64,000 nt of DNA. Source: Mycobacterium sp. 1081908.1 (lineage in GTDB: Bacteria > Actinomycetota > Actinomycetes > Mycobacteriales > Mycobacteriaceae). Below the pieces are notes generated by a model. That model was not told the origin of the DNA, ran no database searches, and saw only the letters and a list, made by a program, of their open reading frames with translations. Positions within the stretch are counted from its first letter, which is position 1; the number at the start of each line of letters is the position of its first letter. The stretch is from assembly GCF_001673535.1 (NCBI RefSeq), contig NZ_LZLY01000014.1:154147-218146 (forward strand). The letters run 5' to 3'. A program made the position numbers and the translations under genes. Shown in pieces: positions 17,068-27,113 of the stretch.

Positions 17068-18414
17068 ATGAGCACCCCAGGCGCCCCCGGAAAGGTCAAC
17101 CCGCCCCGCAACCCGCCGTACAAGCTGGCCGGGGTCGCGCTGCTCATCGTCGCGGCCGTGGCGCTTGTCCTGGTGTACGGGCAGTTCCGGGGCGACTTCA
17201 CCAAGAAGGAACACCTGACCATGGTGGCCGCCCGCGCCGGCCTGGTCATGGATCCCGGCTCCAAGGTCACCTACAACGGGGTGGAGATCGGCCGGGTGGC
17301 CAAGATCTCCGAGATCGTGCGCGACGGCAAGCCGGCGGCCAAGTTCAGCCTCGACGTCTATCCGAGATACCTCAAGCTGATTCCGTCGAACGTCAACGCC
17401 GACATCAAGGCCACCACGGTGTTCGGCGGCAAGTACGTGTCGCTGACGACGCCGAAAAACCCGTCGCCGCAACACATTTCACCGCAGACCGTGATAGACG
17501 CCCGATCGGTGACGACGGAGATCAATACGCTGTTCCAGACCATCACCGAGATCGCGCAGCAGGTCGACCCGGTGAAGCTGAACCTGACGCTGAGCGCCGC
17601 GGCGCAGTCGCTGGCGGGGCTGGGCGACCGGTTCGGGCAGTCGATCGTCAACGCCAACGCGATCCTCGATGACGTCAACCCGCAGATGCCGCAGGCCCGT
17701 CACGACATCCAGCAGCTGGCGGGCCTGGGTGACACCTACGCAAACGCGGCACCGGACCTGATCGACTTCCTCGACAAGTCGGTGGTCACCGCGCGCTCGA
17801 TCAACGCGCAGCAGAAGGACCTCGATCAGGCCCTGCTGTCGGCGGCCGGCTTCGGCAACACCGGCGCCGACATCTTCGAGAGGGGCGGGCCGTACCTGGC
17901 GCGCGGGGCCAAGGACCTGGTGCCGACGGCCGAGCTGCTGGACACCTACAGCCCCGAGCTGTTCTGCACCGTCCGCAACTACCACGACATCGAACCCACG
18001 GCCCGGACGTTCCTCGGCGGCAACGGCTATTCGCTCAACGCCGACACCAAGCTGCTGTCCGGGCTGGGCTTGCTGCTCAACCCGGTGTCGGCAATAACGC
18101 TCGTCGGCCTGATCGGGATCTTCGCGCTGCCCACCCAAGGGCTTTCGGGCCTGGGCAACATCGCCACGCTGATCGGTGGGGCGCCGAACCCATACATCTG
18201 GCCCGAGAACCTACCGCGGGTTAACGCGCGCGGCGGGCCGGGCGGCGCGCCGGGTTGCTGGCAGCACATCACCCATGATCTGTGGCCCGCACCCGAATTG
18301 GTGATGGACTCCGGCAACAGCATCGCGCCGTACAACCACCTCGACACCGGTTCGCCGTATGCGATCGAGTACGTCTGGGGCCGCCAGGTAGGGGATAACA
18401 CGATCAACCCATGA
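17068..18414 (+). CDS. mce1A: Mce1A, MCE-domain substrate-binding subunit
   Basis: 448 residues. One N-terminal membrane helix (about residues 24-43) is followed by RGD at about 50, the MCE domain (GLVMDPGSKVTYNGVEIGRV onward) and a long helical region with LGLGDTYANAAPDL-like repeats. The C-terminal part ends with the conserved NARGGPGGAPGCWQ and WGRQVGDNTINP. Six Mce proteins form the periplasmic tunnel that feeds the YrbE permease. The M. tuberculosis Mce1A is also known for promoting entry into host cells. It starts two bases after yrbE1B. Confidence 0.96.
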   Translation: MSTPGAPGKVNPPRNPPYKLAGVALLIVAAVALVLVYGQFRGDFTKKEHLTMVAARAGLVMDPGSKVTYNGVEIGRVAKISEIVRDGKPAAKFSLDVYPRYLKLIPSNVNADIKATTVFGGKYVSLTTPKNPSPQHISPQTVIDARSVTTEINTLFQTITEIAQQVDPVKLNLTLSAAAQSLAGLGDRFGQSIVNANAILDDVNPQMPQARHDIQQLAGLGDTYANAAPDLIDFLDKSVVTARSINAQQKDLDQALLSAAGFGNTGADIFERGGPYLARGAKDLVPTAELLDTYSPELFCTVRNYHDIEPTARTFLGGNGYSLNADTKLLSGLGLLLNPVSAITLVGLIGIFALPTQGLSGLGNIATLIGGAPNPYIWPENLPRVNARGGPGGAPGCWQHITHDLWPAPELVMDSGNSIAPYNHLDTGSPYAIEYVWGRQVGDNTINP

Positions 18415-19451
18415 AAATCACCGGTACCATCGTCCGACTCAGCATCTTCTCGCTGGTGCTGCTGGTCTTCACTGTGATGATCGTCGTGGTGTTCGGCCAG
18501 ATGCGGTTTGACCGCACCAGCGCATACTCGGCCGAGTTCACCAACGTCAGCGGGCTGCGGCAGGGCCAGTTCGTCCGCGCCTCCGGGGTGGAGATCGGCA
18601 AGGTCAGTTCGGTGAAGCTGGTCGACAATGGCAGGCGAGCCCGGGTGGAGTTCAACGTCGACCGCTCGATCCCGTTGTACCAGTCGACGACCGCGCAGAT
18701 CCGCTACCTCGACCTGATCGGAAACCGGTACCTGGAGCTCAAACGCGGCGAGGGCGAGGGGGCCGACCGGGTCCTGCCGCCGGGCGGATTCATCCCCGCG
18801 TCGCGGACGTCGCCGGCGCTTGACCTCGACGCGCTGATCGGTGGGTTCAAGCCGCTGTTCCGGGCGCTGGACCCGCAGAAGGTCAACACCATCGCGACGG
18901 CCCTGGTCACCGTGTTTCAGGGTCAGGGCGGCACCATCAACGACATCCTCGACCAGACCGCGCAGCTGACCACTCAGCTCGGCGAGCGCGACCAGGCGAT
19001 CGGCGAGGTGATCAAGAACCTCAACATCGTCCTGGACACCACGGTTCGACACCGCCAGCAATTCGATCAGACCGTGAACAACCTGGAAGTCCTGATCACC
19101 GGGCTGAAGGGCCACAGCGAGCAGCTCGCCGGCGGGACCGCGCACATCAGCAACGCGGCCGGGACGGTGGCCGACCTGCTGGCCGAGGACCGCGGGCTGC
19201 TGCACAGCAGCCTCAACTACCTGGACGCGGTGCAGCAGCCGCTCATCGACCAGCGCGAGCAGCTGAACGACTTCATCCACAAGGTGCCGACGGCGCTGAA
19301 CATGATCGGGCGCACCATCGGCTCCTACGGTGACTTCGTCAACTTCTATGCCTGCGACATCTCCCTGAAGATCAACGGGTTGCAGGCCGGTGGTCCGGTT
19401 CGGACGGTCAAGCTCTTCAACCAGCCGACGGGCAGGTGCACGCCGCAATGA
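18411..19451 (+). CDS. mce1B: Mce1B, MCE-domain subunit
   Basis: 346 residues, equal to the M. tuberculosis protein. An N-terminal membrane helix (about residues 9-29) leads to an MCE domain from FTNVSGLRQGQFVRASGVEI, and then to a helical tail with repeated QLGERDQAIG-type heptads. It ends KLFNQPTGRCTPQ. ATG overlaps the mce1A stop in ATGA, and its own stop overlaps the mce1C ATG. It forms part of the hetero-hexameric Mce1 tunnel. Confidence 0.96.
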   Translation: MKITGTIVRLSIFSLVLLVFTVMIVVVFGQMRFDRTSAYSAEFTNVSGLRQGQFVRASGVEIGKVSSVKLVDNGRRARVEFNVDRSIPLYQSTTAQIRYLDLIGNRYLELKRGEGEGADRVLPPGGFIPASRTSPALDLDALIGGFKPLFRALDPQKVNTIATALVTVFQGQGGTINDILDQTAQLTTQLGERDQAIGEVIKNLNIVLDTTVRHRQQFDQTVNNLEVLITGLKGHSEQLAGGTAHISNAAGTVADLLAEDRGLLHSSLNYLDAVQQPLIDQREQLNDFIHKVPTALNMIGRTIGSYGDFVNFYACDISLKINGLQAGGPVRTVKLFNQPTGRCTPQ

Positions 19452-21037
19452 GAAGCCTGGAACCTCCCAACCGGATGCGCGTCGGCGTGATGGGCATCCT
19501 GGTGACGATCCTGGTCATCGGCGTCGGTCAAAGCTTCACGAGCGTGCCCATGCTGATGGCCAAGCCGCACTACTACGGGCAGTTCACCGACTCCGGCGGC
19601 CTCGGCGTCGGCGACAAGGTGCGCATCGCCGGCTTCGACGTCGGCAAGATCGAGAGCCTCGACATCGACGGCGACCATGTCCTGATCAAATTCAACATCG
19701 GCACCCAAAGCATCGGCACCGAGAGCCGGCTGGCCATCAAGACCGACACCATCCTCGGCAAGAAGGTCCTCGAGATCGAAAACCGGGGCAACAAAGAGCT
19801 GCGGCCCGGAGCCTCGCTGCCGATCGGCCAGAGCACCACGCCGTATCAGATCTACGACGCGTTCTTCGACGTGACGAAGGCCGCCCAGGGTTGGGACATC
19901 GACACGGTCAAGCAGTCACTGCACGTCCTGTCGGAGACCATCGACCAGACCTACCCGCACCTGAGCGCCGCGCTCGACGGGGTGGCCAAGTTCTCCGACA
20001 CCATCGGCAAGCGCGACGAGGAGGTCAAACACCTTCTCGCCCAGTCCAACCAGGTGGCCAGCATCCTCGGTGACCGCGCCGACCAGGTCGACCGGTTACT
20101 GGTCAACGCCAAGGTGCTGCTGGCCGCCTTCAACGAGCGCGGCCAGGCCATCAACGCGTTGCTGAGCAACATCGCCGCCTTCTCCGAACAGATCAAGGGC
20201 TTCATCAACGACAACCCCAACCTGAACCACGTGCTCGAGCAGTTGCGCACGGTCAGCGACATCCTGGTCCAGCGCAAGGACGACCTCGCCGCCGGTTTCA
20301 CCGAGGTCGGCAAGTTCCTTCCGTCGCTGAACGAGGCCATCGCGTCGGGCCCGTTCTTCAAGGTGGTGCTGCACAACCTGTTCCCCGGTCAGATCGTGCA
20401 ACCGTTCGTCGACGCCGCGTTCAAGAAGCGGGGCATCGACCCGGAGAACTTCTGGCGCAGCGCCGGTCTGCCGGAGTTCCGCTGGCCCGACCCCAACGGC
20501 ACCCGGCAGCCCAACGGCGCGCCACCGCCGGCGCCGCCGGTCCTGGAGGGCACGCCCGACCATCCCGGTCCGGCCGTCGGACCCGGGTCGCCGTGCTCGT
20601 ACACGCCGGCCAATCCCGGCGGCAACGTCACGGTGGGCGACGAGGGCCTGCCGCGGCCGTGGAACCCGTTGCCGTGCGCGGGCGCGACCATCGGCCCCTT
20701 CGGGGGAGTCGGCTTCCCGGCCCCCGTCGACGTCCAGGCGTCACCGCCCAATCCCGACGGGCTGCCGCCCACGCCGGGGATCAACATCGCGGGGCGCCCG
20801 GGTGACCCGCCGCCCAACGTTCCGGGCACCCCAGTTCCGCTGCCGACGCAGGCGCCGCCGGGCGCCCGCACCGAGAACCTGGGACCGGCCGGCCCGACGC
20901 CGCCCCCGTCGACGTTCGCGCCGGCCCTGCCGCCCGGACCGCCGGCACCGCCCGGGCCGGGGGTCCAGCTGCCGGCGCCGTTCATCAATCCCGGCGGCAC
21001 CGGAGGTAGCGGCATCACGGGAGGTAGCCAGAATTGA
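19448..21037 (+). CDS. mce1C: Mce1C, MCE-domain subunit
   Basis: 529 residues. Membrane anchor at about 14-34, MCE domain with FTDSGGLGVGDKVRIAGFDV, a coiled region to about residue 310, and a long Pro/Gly-rich C-terminus from about 345 to the end. The Pro-rich tail is typical of this subunit and may cross the cell wall. The ATG at 19448 overlaps the mce1B stop; an in-frame ATG four codons earlier is less likely. Confidence 0.96.
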   Translation: MRSLEPPNRMRVGVMGILVTILVIGVGQSFTSVPMLMAKPHYYGQFTDSGGLGVGDKVRIAGFDVGKIESLDIDGDHVLIKFNIGTQSIGTESRLAIKTDTILGKKVLEIENRGNKELRPGASLPIGQSTTPYQIYDAFFDVTKAAQGWDIDTVKQSLHVLSETIDQTYPHLSAALDGVAKFSDTIGKRDEEVKHLLAQSNQVASILGDRADQVDRLLVNAKVLLAAFNERGQAINALLSNIAAFSEQIKGFINDNPNLNHVLEQLRTVSDILVQRKDDLAAGFTEVGKFLPSLNEAIASGPFFKVVLHNLFPGQIVQPFVDAAFKKRGIDPENFWRSAGLPEFRWPDPNGTRQPNGAPPPAPPVLEGTPDHPGPAVGPGSPCSYTPANPGGNVTVGDEGLPRPWNPLPCAGATIGPFGGVGFPAPVDVQASPPNPDGLPPTPGINIAGRPGDPPPNVPGTPVPLPTQAPPGARTENLGPAGPTPPPSTFAPALPPGPPAPPGPGVQLPAPFINPGGTGGSGITGGSQN

Positions 21038-22647
21038 GCACCATCTTTGATGTCCGCAACATCCGGCTGCCGAAGCTGTCCCGGACCTCGGTGATCATCG
21101 GGTCGCTGGTGATCGTGCTGGCGTTGGTGATCGGCTACGCGGGCTGGCGGCTCTACGACAAGCTGACCAACAACACCGTGGTCGCCTACTTCCCGGCGGC
21201 GAACGCGCTCTACCCGGGCGACAAGGTGCAGATCATGGGGCTGCGGGTGGGGGCGATCGACAAGATCGAGCCGGCCGGCGACAAGATGAAGGTCACCTTC
21301 CACTACAAGAACAAGTACAAGGTGCCGGCCAGCGCGTCGGCGGTGATCCTCAACCCCACGCTGGTGGCCTCGCGCGCGATCCAGCTGGAGCCGGCCTACA
21401 AGGGCGGGCCGGTGCTCGCCGACAACGCGGTGATCCCGGAGGATCGCACCCAGGTGCCGGTGGAGTGGGACGAGCTGCGCAACAGCATCACCAACATCAT
21501 CTCCAAGCTCGGTCCCACGCCCGAGCAGCCGAAGGGCCCGTTCGGTGAGGTCATCGAGTCGTACGCCAACGGCCTGGCCGGCAAGGGCAAGCAGATCAAC
21601 AACACGCTGAACAGCCTGTCGCAGGCGCTGACCGCGCTGAACGAGGGGCGCGGCGACTTCTTCGCGGTGGTGCGCAGCCTGGCGCTGTTCGTCAACGCGC
21701 TGCACCAGGACGACCAGCAGTTCGTCGCGCTGAACCAGAACCTGGCGGACGTCACCGGTCGGCTCGCCAGCTCCGACGGCGCCCTGGCCGACGCGATCCA
21801 GCAGTTCGACGGCCTGCTCAAGACCGTGCGGCCCTGGCTCGACCAGAACCGTGAGGTGTTGACCCACGACGTCAACAACCTGGCGACCGCGACGAACGCG
21901 CTGTTGCAACCGGATCCGCTGAACGGGCTGGAGACGGCGCTGCACATCCTGCCGACGGCCGCGGCCAACATCAACCAGATCTACCACCCGACGCACGGTT
22001 CGGTGGTGGCCGTTCCGGCGATCACGAACTTCGCCAACCCGATGCAGTTCATCTGCAGCTCGATCCAGGCCGGCAGCCGGCTGGGTTACCAGGAGTCCGC
22101 CGAGCTGTGCGCGCAGTACCTGGCGCCGATCCTCGACGCGATCAAGTTCAACTACCTGCCGTTCGGCCTGAACATCGCCAGCACGGCCGAGACGCTGCCC
22201 AAGGATGTCGCCTACTCCGAGCCGCGCCTGCATCCACCGGACGGATATAAGGACACCACCGTGCCGGGCATCTGGTCACCGGATACGCCGACGTCGCACC
22301 GCAACACCGAACACGGATGGATCGTGGCGCCCGGCATGCAGGGGCAGCAGGTGGGCCCGATCACGGCGGGCCTGATGACGCCCGAGTCGCTGGCCGAACT
22401 CATGGGCGGGCCCAACATTCCGCCCGTGCAGTCGACGCTGCAGACCCCGCCCGGACCGCCGAACGCCTACGACGAGGGCCCCTCGCCGGTGATCGGTCAG
22501 AACCCGCCGCAGGTGCCGATACCTCCGCCGCCGCCGGGACCGGAGGTGGCCCCCGGCCCGGTAGCTCCGACGCCCGCGCCGGTCGCGGCGCCGGCCCCCA
22601 ACGCCGGCGGGCCGCCGGCGGCCGCCGGCCTCGGAGGTGGGCAGTGA
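21034..22647 (+). CDS. mce1D: Mce1D, MCE-domain subunit
   Basis: 537 residues. An N-terminal helix (about residues 16-38) is followed by the MCE domain with YFPAANALYPGDKVQIMGLR, a helical segment and a Pro/Ala-rich C-terminus. The start is TTG at 21034, overlapping the mce1C stop by four bases, with GGGAGGTAG just upstream. It is a tunnel subunit of Mce1. Confidence 0.95.
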   Translation: MSTIFDVRNIRLPKLSRTSVIIGSLVIVLALVIGYAGWRLYDKLTNNTVVAYFPAANALYPGDKVQIMGLRVGAIDKIEPAGDKMKVTFHYKNKYKVPASASAVILNPTLVASRAIQLEPAYKGGPVLADNAVIPEDRTQVPVEWDELRNSITNIISKLGPTPEQPKGPFGEVIESYANGLAGKGKQINNTLNSLSQALTALNEGRGDFFAVVRSLALFVNALHQDDQQFVALNQNLADVTGRLASSDGALADAIQQFDGLLKTVRPWLDQNREVLTHDVNNLATATNALLQPDPLNGLETALHILPTAAANINQIYHPTHGSVVAVPAITNFANPMQFICSSIQAGSRLGYQESAELCAQYLAPILDAIKFNYLPFGLNIASTAETLPKDVAYSEPRLHPPDGYKDTTVPGIWSPDTPTSHRNTEHGWIVAPGMQGQQVGPITAGLMTPESLAELMGGPNIPPVQSTLQTPPGPPNAYDEGPSPVIGQNPPQVPIPPPPPGPEVAPGPVAPTPAPVAAPAPNAGGPPAAAGLGGGQ

Positions 22648-23804
22648 GCGCGCTTCGGATCGTTCGCCGCCGGGCCTGGCAGGGCCTGGTGCTGCTGGTG
22701 GCCGCGCTGGTGCTGAGCTCGTGCGGCTGGAAGGGGATCTCCAACGTGGCGATCCCGGGCGGCCCGGGCAGCGGCGGCGGGTCGTACACCCTCTACGTCC
22801 AGATGCCGGACACGCTCGCGATCAACGGCAACAGCAAGGTCATGGTCGCCGACGTCTTCGTCGGCTCGATCAAGGCCATCAACCTGAAGAACTGGGTGGC
22901 GACGCTGACGCTGGGCATCGACAAGAGCGTCAAGCTGCCGAAGAACGCCACCGCCAAGATCGGTCAGACCTCGCTGCTGGGCTCCCAGCACGTGGAGCTG
23001 GCCGCGCCCCCCAACCCGTCACCGGAGCTGCTCAAGAACGGCGACACCATCCCGCTGAAGAACTCGTCGGCATTCCCCACCACCGAGCAGACCCTGGCCA
23101 GCCTGTCGCTGATCCTGCGCGGCGGCGGCATCCCCAACCTGGAGGTGCTGCAGAACGAGGTCTTCAACATCTTCAACGGGCGGGGCAACCAGATCAAAGC
23201 CTTCCTCGGCAAGCTGGACACCTTCACCGACCAGCTCAACCAGCAGCGCGATGACATCACCCACGCCATCGACTCCACCAACCGCCTGCTCGCCTACGTC
23301 GGCGGCCGTTCGGACGTGCTGGACCGGGTGCTGACCGATATCCCGCCGCTCATCAAGCATTTCGCCGACACCAAGCAGCTGCTGATCAACGCCCTCGACT
23401 CGGTGGGACGGCTCAGCCAGGCCGCCGACCAGTACCTGTCGGAGGCGAGGGGCCCCCTGCACCAGGACCTGCAGTCGCTGCAGTGCCCGCTCAAGGAGCT
23501 CGGCCGGGCGTCGCCGTACCTGATCGGAGCGCTGAAGCTGATCCTGACGCAGCCCTACGACATCGACACCATTCCGAAGCTCATGCGTGGTGACTACCAG
23601 AACATTTCGATCACCCTGGACGTCACCTACAGCTCGATCGACAACGCGTTCCTGACGGGAACCGGGTTGTCGGGCGCGTTGCGCGCTCTTGAGCAGTCGT
23701 ACGGGCGTGACCCGGAGACGATGATTCCCGACGTCCGCTACACGCCGAACCCGAGCGACGCTCCGGGCGGACCCCTGGTGGAAAGGGCGGACAGGAATTG
23801 CTGA
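22644..23804 (+). CDS. mce1E: Mce1E (LprK), lipoprotein MCE subunit
   Basis: 386 residues. The signal peptide ends in the lipobox LSSC with Cys27, so the protein is lipid-anchored on the outside of the membrane. The MCE domain starts near YTLYVQMPDTLAINGNSKVM. A helical tail follows, with QLNQQRDDITHAIDSTNRL. In M. tuberculosis it is called LprK. The GTG at 22644 overlaps the mce1D stop by four bases. Confidence 0.95.
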   Translation: MSALRIVRRRAWQGLVLLVAALVLSSCGWKGISNVAIPGGPGSGGGSYTLYVQMPDTLAINGNSKVMVADVFVGSIKAINLKNWVATLTLGIDKSVKLPKNATAKIGQTSLLGSQHVELAAPPNPSPELLKNGDTIPLKNSSAFPTTEQTLASLSLILRGGGIPNLEVLQNEVFNIFNGRGNQIKAFLGKLDTFTDQLNQQRDDITHAIDSTNRLLAYVGGRSDVLDRVLTDIPPLIKHFADTKQLLINALDSVGRLSQAADQYLSEARGPLHQDLQSLQCPLKELGRASPYLIGALKLILTQPYDIDTIPKLMRGDYQNISITLDVTYSSIDNAFLTGTGLSGALRALEQSYGRDPETMIPDVRYTPNPSDAPGGPLVERADRNC

Positions 23805-25348
23805 CTCCCTTCGTCCGACGCCAACTGATCGCCTTCGGGATCCTGACGGTGATCTCGATTCTGGTGCTGGGTATTTACTACCTGCAGATTCCGAGCCTGA
23901 TCGGCGTCGGCCGGTACACGCTCAAGGCCGACCTGCCGGCGTCGGGTGGCCTGTACCCGACGGCCAACGTGACCTATCGCGGCATCACCATCGGCAAGGT
24001 CACCGATGTCGAGCCCACCGAAACCGGCGCCAAGGCGACGATGAGCATCGACAGCCGCTACAAGATCCCGGTCGACGCGGTCGCGAACGTGCACTCGGTG
24101 TCGGCGGTCGGTGAGCAGTATCTGGACCTGGTGTCGACCGGCAACCCGGGCAAGGACCTCGCCGACGGCCAGACCATCACCAGGGGCACGGTGCCGGCCG
24201 AGATCGGTCCGGCGCTGGACACCGCCAACCGCGGTCTTGCCGTGCTGCCCAAGGAGAAGATCGGGCAACTGCTCGACGAGACGGCGCAATCCGTCGGCGG
24301 GCTCGGCCCCGCCCTGCAGCGGTTGGTCGACTCCACCCAGGCGATCGTCGGTGACTTCAAGACGAACATCACCAACGTCAACGACATCATCCAGAACTCC
24401 GGGCCGATCCTGGACAGCCAGGTCAATTCCAACGCCGCGATCGAGCGGTGGGCACGCAACCTCAATAACCTGGCCGCGCAGGCCGCGCGGGAGGACAGCC
24501 ATGTGCGCAGCGTGCTGCGCCAGGCCGCCCCGACCGCCGATCAGGTCAACGAGTTGTTCGGCGACGTCCGCGACTCGCTGCCCCAGACGCTGGCGAACCT
24601 CGAGGTCGTGTTCGACCTGCTCAAGCGCTACCACACCGGCGTGGAGCAGGTGTTCGTCTTCCTGCCCCAGGGCGCATCCATCGCGCAGACGGTGGCCGCG
24701 CCGTTCCCGAACCAGGCCGCGCTCGACCTGGCGTTGTCGATCAACCAGCCGCCGCCGTGCCTGACCGGCTTCATTCCGGCGTCGGAGTGGCGGTCCCCGG
24801 CGGACACCAACCTGGCGCCGCTGCCGTCTGGCACCTACTGCAAGATTCCGATGGAGACGCCGGCCAACAGCGTGCGCGGGTCGCGCAACATTCCGTGTAT
24901 CGACGCTCCCGGCAAGCGGGCTGCCACCCCGCGAGAGTGCCGCGATCCCAGGCCGTACGTTCCGGCGGGAACCAACCCCTGGTACGGCGACCCGAACCAG
25001 ATCCTGACCTGCCCCGCCCCCGCGGCGCGCTGTGACCAGTCGGTGCGGCCCGGCATGGTGATTCCGGCACCGTCCGTCAACAACGGCCTCAACCCGGCTC
25101 CGTCGGACCGGGTCCCCGGCACGCCGCCGCCGACCAGCGACCCCCTGTCGCGGCCGGGGAGCGGCACGGTGCAGTGCAACGGCCAGCAGCCCAACCCGTG
25201 TGTCTACACTCCGAGCGGGCCCCCCGCCGCCATCTACAGTCCGCAGAGTGGTGAGCTGGTGGGGCCCGATGGAGTGAAATACTCCGTCGAGAACTCGACC
25301 AAAACAGGAGACGACGGATGGAAGGAGATGCTGGCGCCGGCCGGCTGA
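23798..25348 (+). CDS. mce1F: Mce1F, MCE-domain subunit
   Basis: 516 residues. Starts LTPFVRRQLIAFGIL with a membrane helix at about 10-30, then the MCE domain with LYPTANVTYRGITIGKV and a helical region. The Pro/Cys-containing C-terminus ends near YSPQSGELVGPDGVKY. TTG at 23798 overlaps mce1E by seven bases and follows GGACAGGAA. It is the last subunit of the Mce1 tunnel; the mam genes follow. Confidence 0.95.
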   Translation: MLTPFVRRQLIAFGILTVISILVLGIYYLQIPSLIGVGRYTLKADLPASGGLYPTANVTYRGITIGKVTDVEPTETGAKATMSIDSRYKIPVDAVANVHSVSAVGEQYLDLVSTGNPGKDLADGQTITRGTVPAEIGPALDTANRGLAVLPKEKIGQLLDETAQSVGGLGPALQRLVDSTQAIVGDFKTNITNVNDIIQNSGPILDSQVNSNAAIERWARNLNNLAAQAAREDSHVRSVLRQAAPTADQVNELFGDVRDSLPQTLANLEVVFDLLKRYHTGVEQVFVFLPQGASIAQTVAAPFPNQAALDLALSINQPPPCLTGFIPASEWRSPADTNLAPLPSGTYCKIPMETPANSVRGSRNIPCIDAPGKRAATPRECRDPRPYVPAGTNPWYGDPNQILTCPAPAARCDQSVRPGMVIPAPSVNNGLNPAPSDRVPGTPPPTSDPLSRPGSGTVQCNGQQPNPCVYTPSGPPAAIYSPQSGELVGPDGVKYSVENSTKTGDDGWKEMLAPAG

Positions 25349-26127
25349 ACCCCCCACCCATGCCGAGGTTTCGTCGACTGCGCAGGCCCTCCCAGAGACC
25401 AAGTCCGAAGATTCATCAGGAGCCGGCGGCTGCTGACGACGAGGCGACCACCCAGGCGACTGACGAGGAGTCGCCCGAAACCGGGGCCGAAGCGGCCGCC
25501 CCCGCGGCGCTCGACGACGCACCGGAACGCGAGGACGAGGCGCCGGAACCCGAAGCCGAGCTCGAGGCCGAAACCGACGCCGAAACGGGCGCCGAAACCG
25601 AGGCAGCCGCCCGGGACGCCGAGCGCCGCCCCTCGCGCCTGGGGCGCGGTTGGCTTTCCGGCATCGCCGCCGCGCTCGTGCTGTTGGCCGCGGGCCTCGG
25701 CGCGGGCGGCTACTTCGCGCTGCGTTACCACCACGAGAGCCAAGTCATCGCTCGCAACGACGCGGCCGCGCTGAAGGCGGCGGTGGATTGTGTGTCGGCG
25801 ACCCAGGCGCCCGACACCAACGCCATGGCCCAGAGCGAACAGAAGATCATCGAGTGCGGCACGGACGCGTACCGCTCCCAGGCGCTGCTGTACACCAACA
25901 TGATCGTCCAGGCCTATCAGGCCGCCAACATCCACGTTCAGGTGTCCGATGTGCGGGCGGCCGTGGAGCGCAACAACGACGACGGTTCGGTCGACGTGCT
26001 CGTCGCGATGCGCGTCAAGGTGGCAAGCGATCAGACGCAAAAGGAAACCGGGTACCGCCTGCGGGTGAAGATGGCCTTCGCCGAAGGGCAGTACCGGATT
26101 TCCAAGCTCGACCAGGTGACGAAGTGA
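25318..26127 (+). CDS. mam1A: Mce1-associated membrane protein (Rv0175-like)
   Basis: 269 residues, longer than the 213 I recall in M. tuberculosis because of an N-terminal Glu/Ala/Asp-rich stretch (about residues 30-100). One membrane helix (about 112-135) precedes a small outer alpha/beta domain of the Mce-associated type, with VQVSDVRAAVERNNDDGSVD. The ATG at 25318 overlaps mce1F by 31 bases; an ATG at 25360 is a possible shorter start. Mam proteins are thought to stabilise Mce complexes. Confidence 0.92.
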   Translation: MEGDAGAGRLNPPPMPRFRRLRRPSQRPSPKIHQEPAAADDEATTQATDEESPETGAEAAAPAALDDAPEREDEAPEPEAELEAETDAETGAETEAAARDAERRPSRLGRGWLSGIAAALVLLAAGLGAGGYFALRYHHESQVIARNDAAALKAAVDCVSATQAPDTNAMAQSEQKIIECGTDAYRSQALLYTNMIVQAYQAANIHVQVSDVRAAVERNNDDGSVDVLVAMRVKVASDQTQKETGYRLRVKMAFAEGQYRISKLDQVTK

Positions 26128-27113
26128 CGGTGGTGGTCGAGGAGATTCAGGCTCGGGCTCAAACCACGGCGGCCACACCGGAGTCACCGCGGGATGCCTT
26201 GGCCCCCTGGCACCTTCGCGCGGCCGCATTCGTCATCGACGCCGTTGCGTGCATCGCCGTGGCGGTGACCATGGCGTTGGTCGCCTGGACCGTGGATCAG
26301 CACCCGGCTTGGTGGTGGGCCTCCGTCCTCGTCGCCGGCCTCGCCATCCTGGTGATGCTGGTCAACCGGTTGCTGCTGCCGACCGTCACGGGCTGGAGCC
26401 TGGGACGCGGCTTGTTTCGAATCGGGGTGGTGCGCCGCGATGGCGCGGCCATCGGGCCGTGGGGACTGCTGCTGCGGGACCTGGCCCACCTGCTGGACAT
26501 CGTGTCGGTGGTGGGATGGCTTTGGCCGCTGTGGGATTCGCGGCGCCGCACGTTCGCCGACATGCTGCTGGGCACGGAAGTGAGACGGGTCGAAGCCGAC
26601 GACGAGGCGCTGCCCAGGCTGCGGCGCTGGACCGCGGTCGCGGTCCTGGCCGCGGCGCTGGTGTGTGTCGGCGGCGCCGCCGTGAGCTACCTGGTGGTGT
26701 ACTCCCGCGACCGGGCGAGCGATCAAGCCCGCGCGGAGATCGCGGTTCAGGGGCCCAAGATCGTCGCACAGATGTTGACCTACGACCCAAAGTCGTTGCG
26801 CGACGACTTCGCTCGCGCCCGGTCGCTGGCCACCGACAAGTACCGGGGCCAGCTGGCGGCGCAGCAGGACGTGGTCCAGAAGGGCAATCCCGTCATCAAC
26901 GAGTACTGGCCCGCCGACGGGTCGGTCCAATCCGCCGCGCCGGACCGGGCGACGATGCTGTTGTTCCTGCAGGGCAGGCGCGGTGTGGGGCCCGAGGAAC
27001 GCCCGATCAGCGCAACGGTTCGGGTGGAATTCGCGAAAGGCGCGGACCAGCATTGGCGCGTCGACGACCTCACGGTACTGACCAGGCCGAAACAGCCCGG
27101 GAACGGAAAATGA
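26124..27113 (+). CDS. mam1B: Mce1-associated RDD-domain membrane protein (Rv0176-like)
   Basis: 329 residues. An RDD domain with about three membrane helices occupies the N-terminal part; it has LRAAAFVIDAVACIAVAV, the TGWSLGRGLFRIGVV block and WDSRRRTFADMLLGTEV. A further helix leads to a C-terminal Mce-associated domain ending in VDDLTVLTRPKQ. RDD proteins are linked to ion or small solute movement. The GTG overlaps the mam1A stop by four bases. Confidence 0.92.
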   Translation: MTVVVEEIQARAQTTAATPESPRDALAPWHLRAAAFVIDAVACIAVAVTMALVAWTVDQHPAWWWASVLVAGLAILVMLVNRLLLPTVTGWSLGRGLFRIGVVRRDGAAIGPWGLLLRDLAHLLDIVSVVGWLWPLWDSRRRTFADMLLGTEVRRVEADDEALPRLRRWTAVAVLAAALVCVGGAAVSYLVVYSRDRASDQARAEIAVQGPKIVAQMLTYDPKSLRDDFARARSLATDKYRGQLAAQQDVVQKGNPVINEYWPADGSVQSAAPDRATMLLFLQGRRGVGPEERPISATVRVEFAKGADQHWRVDDLTVLTRPKQPGNGK

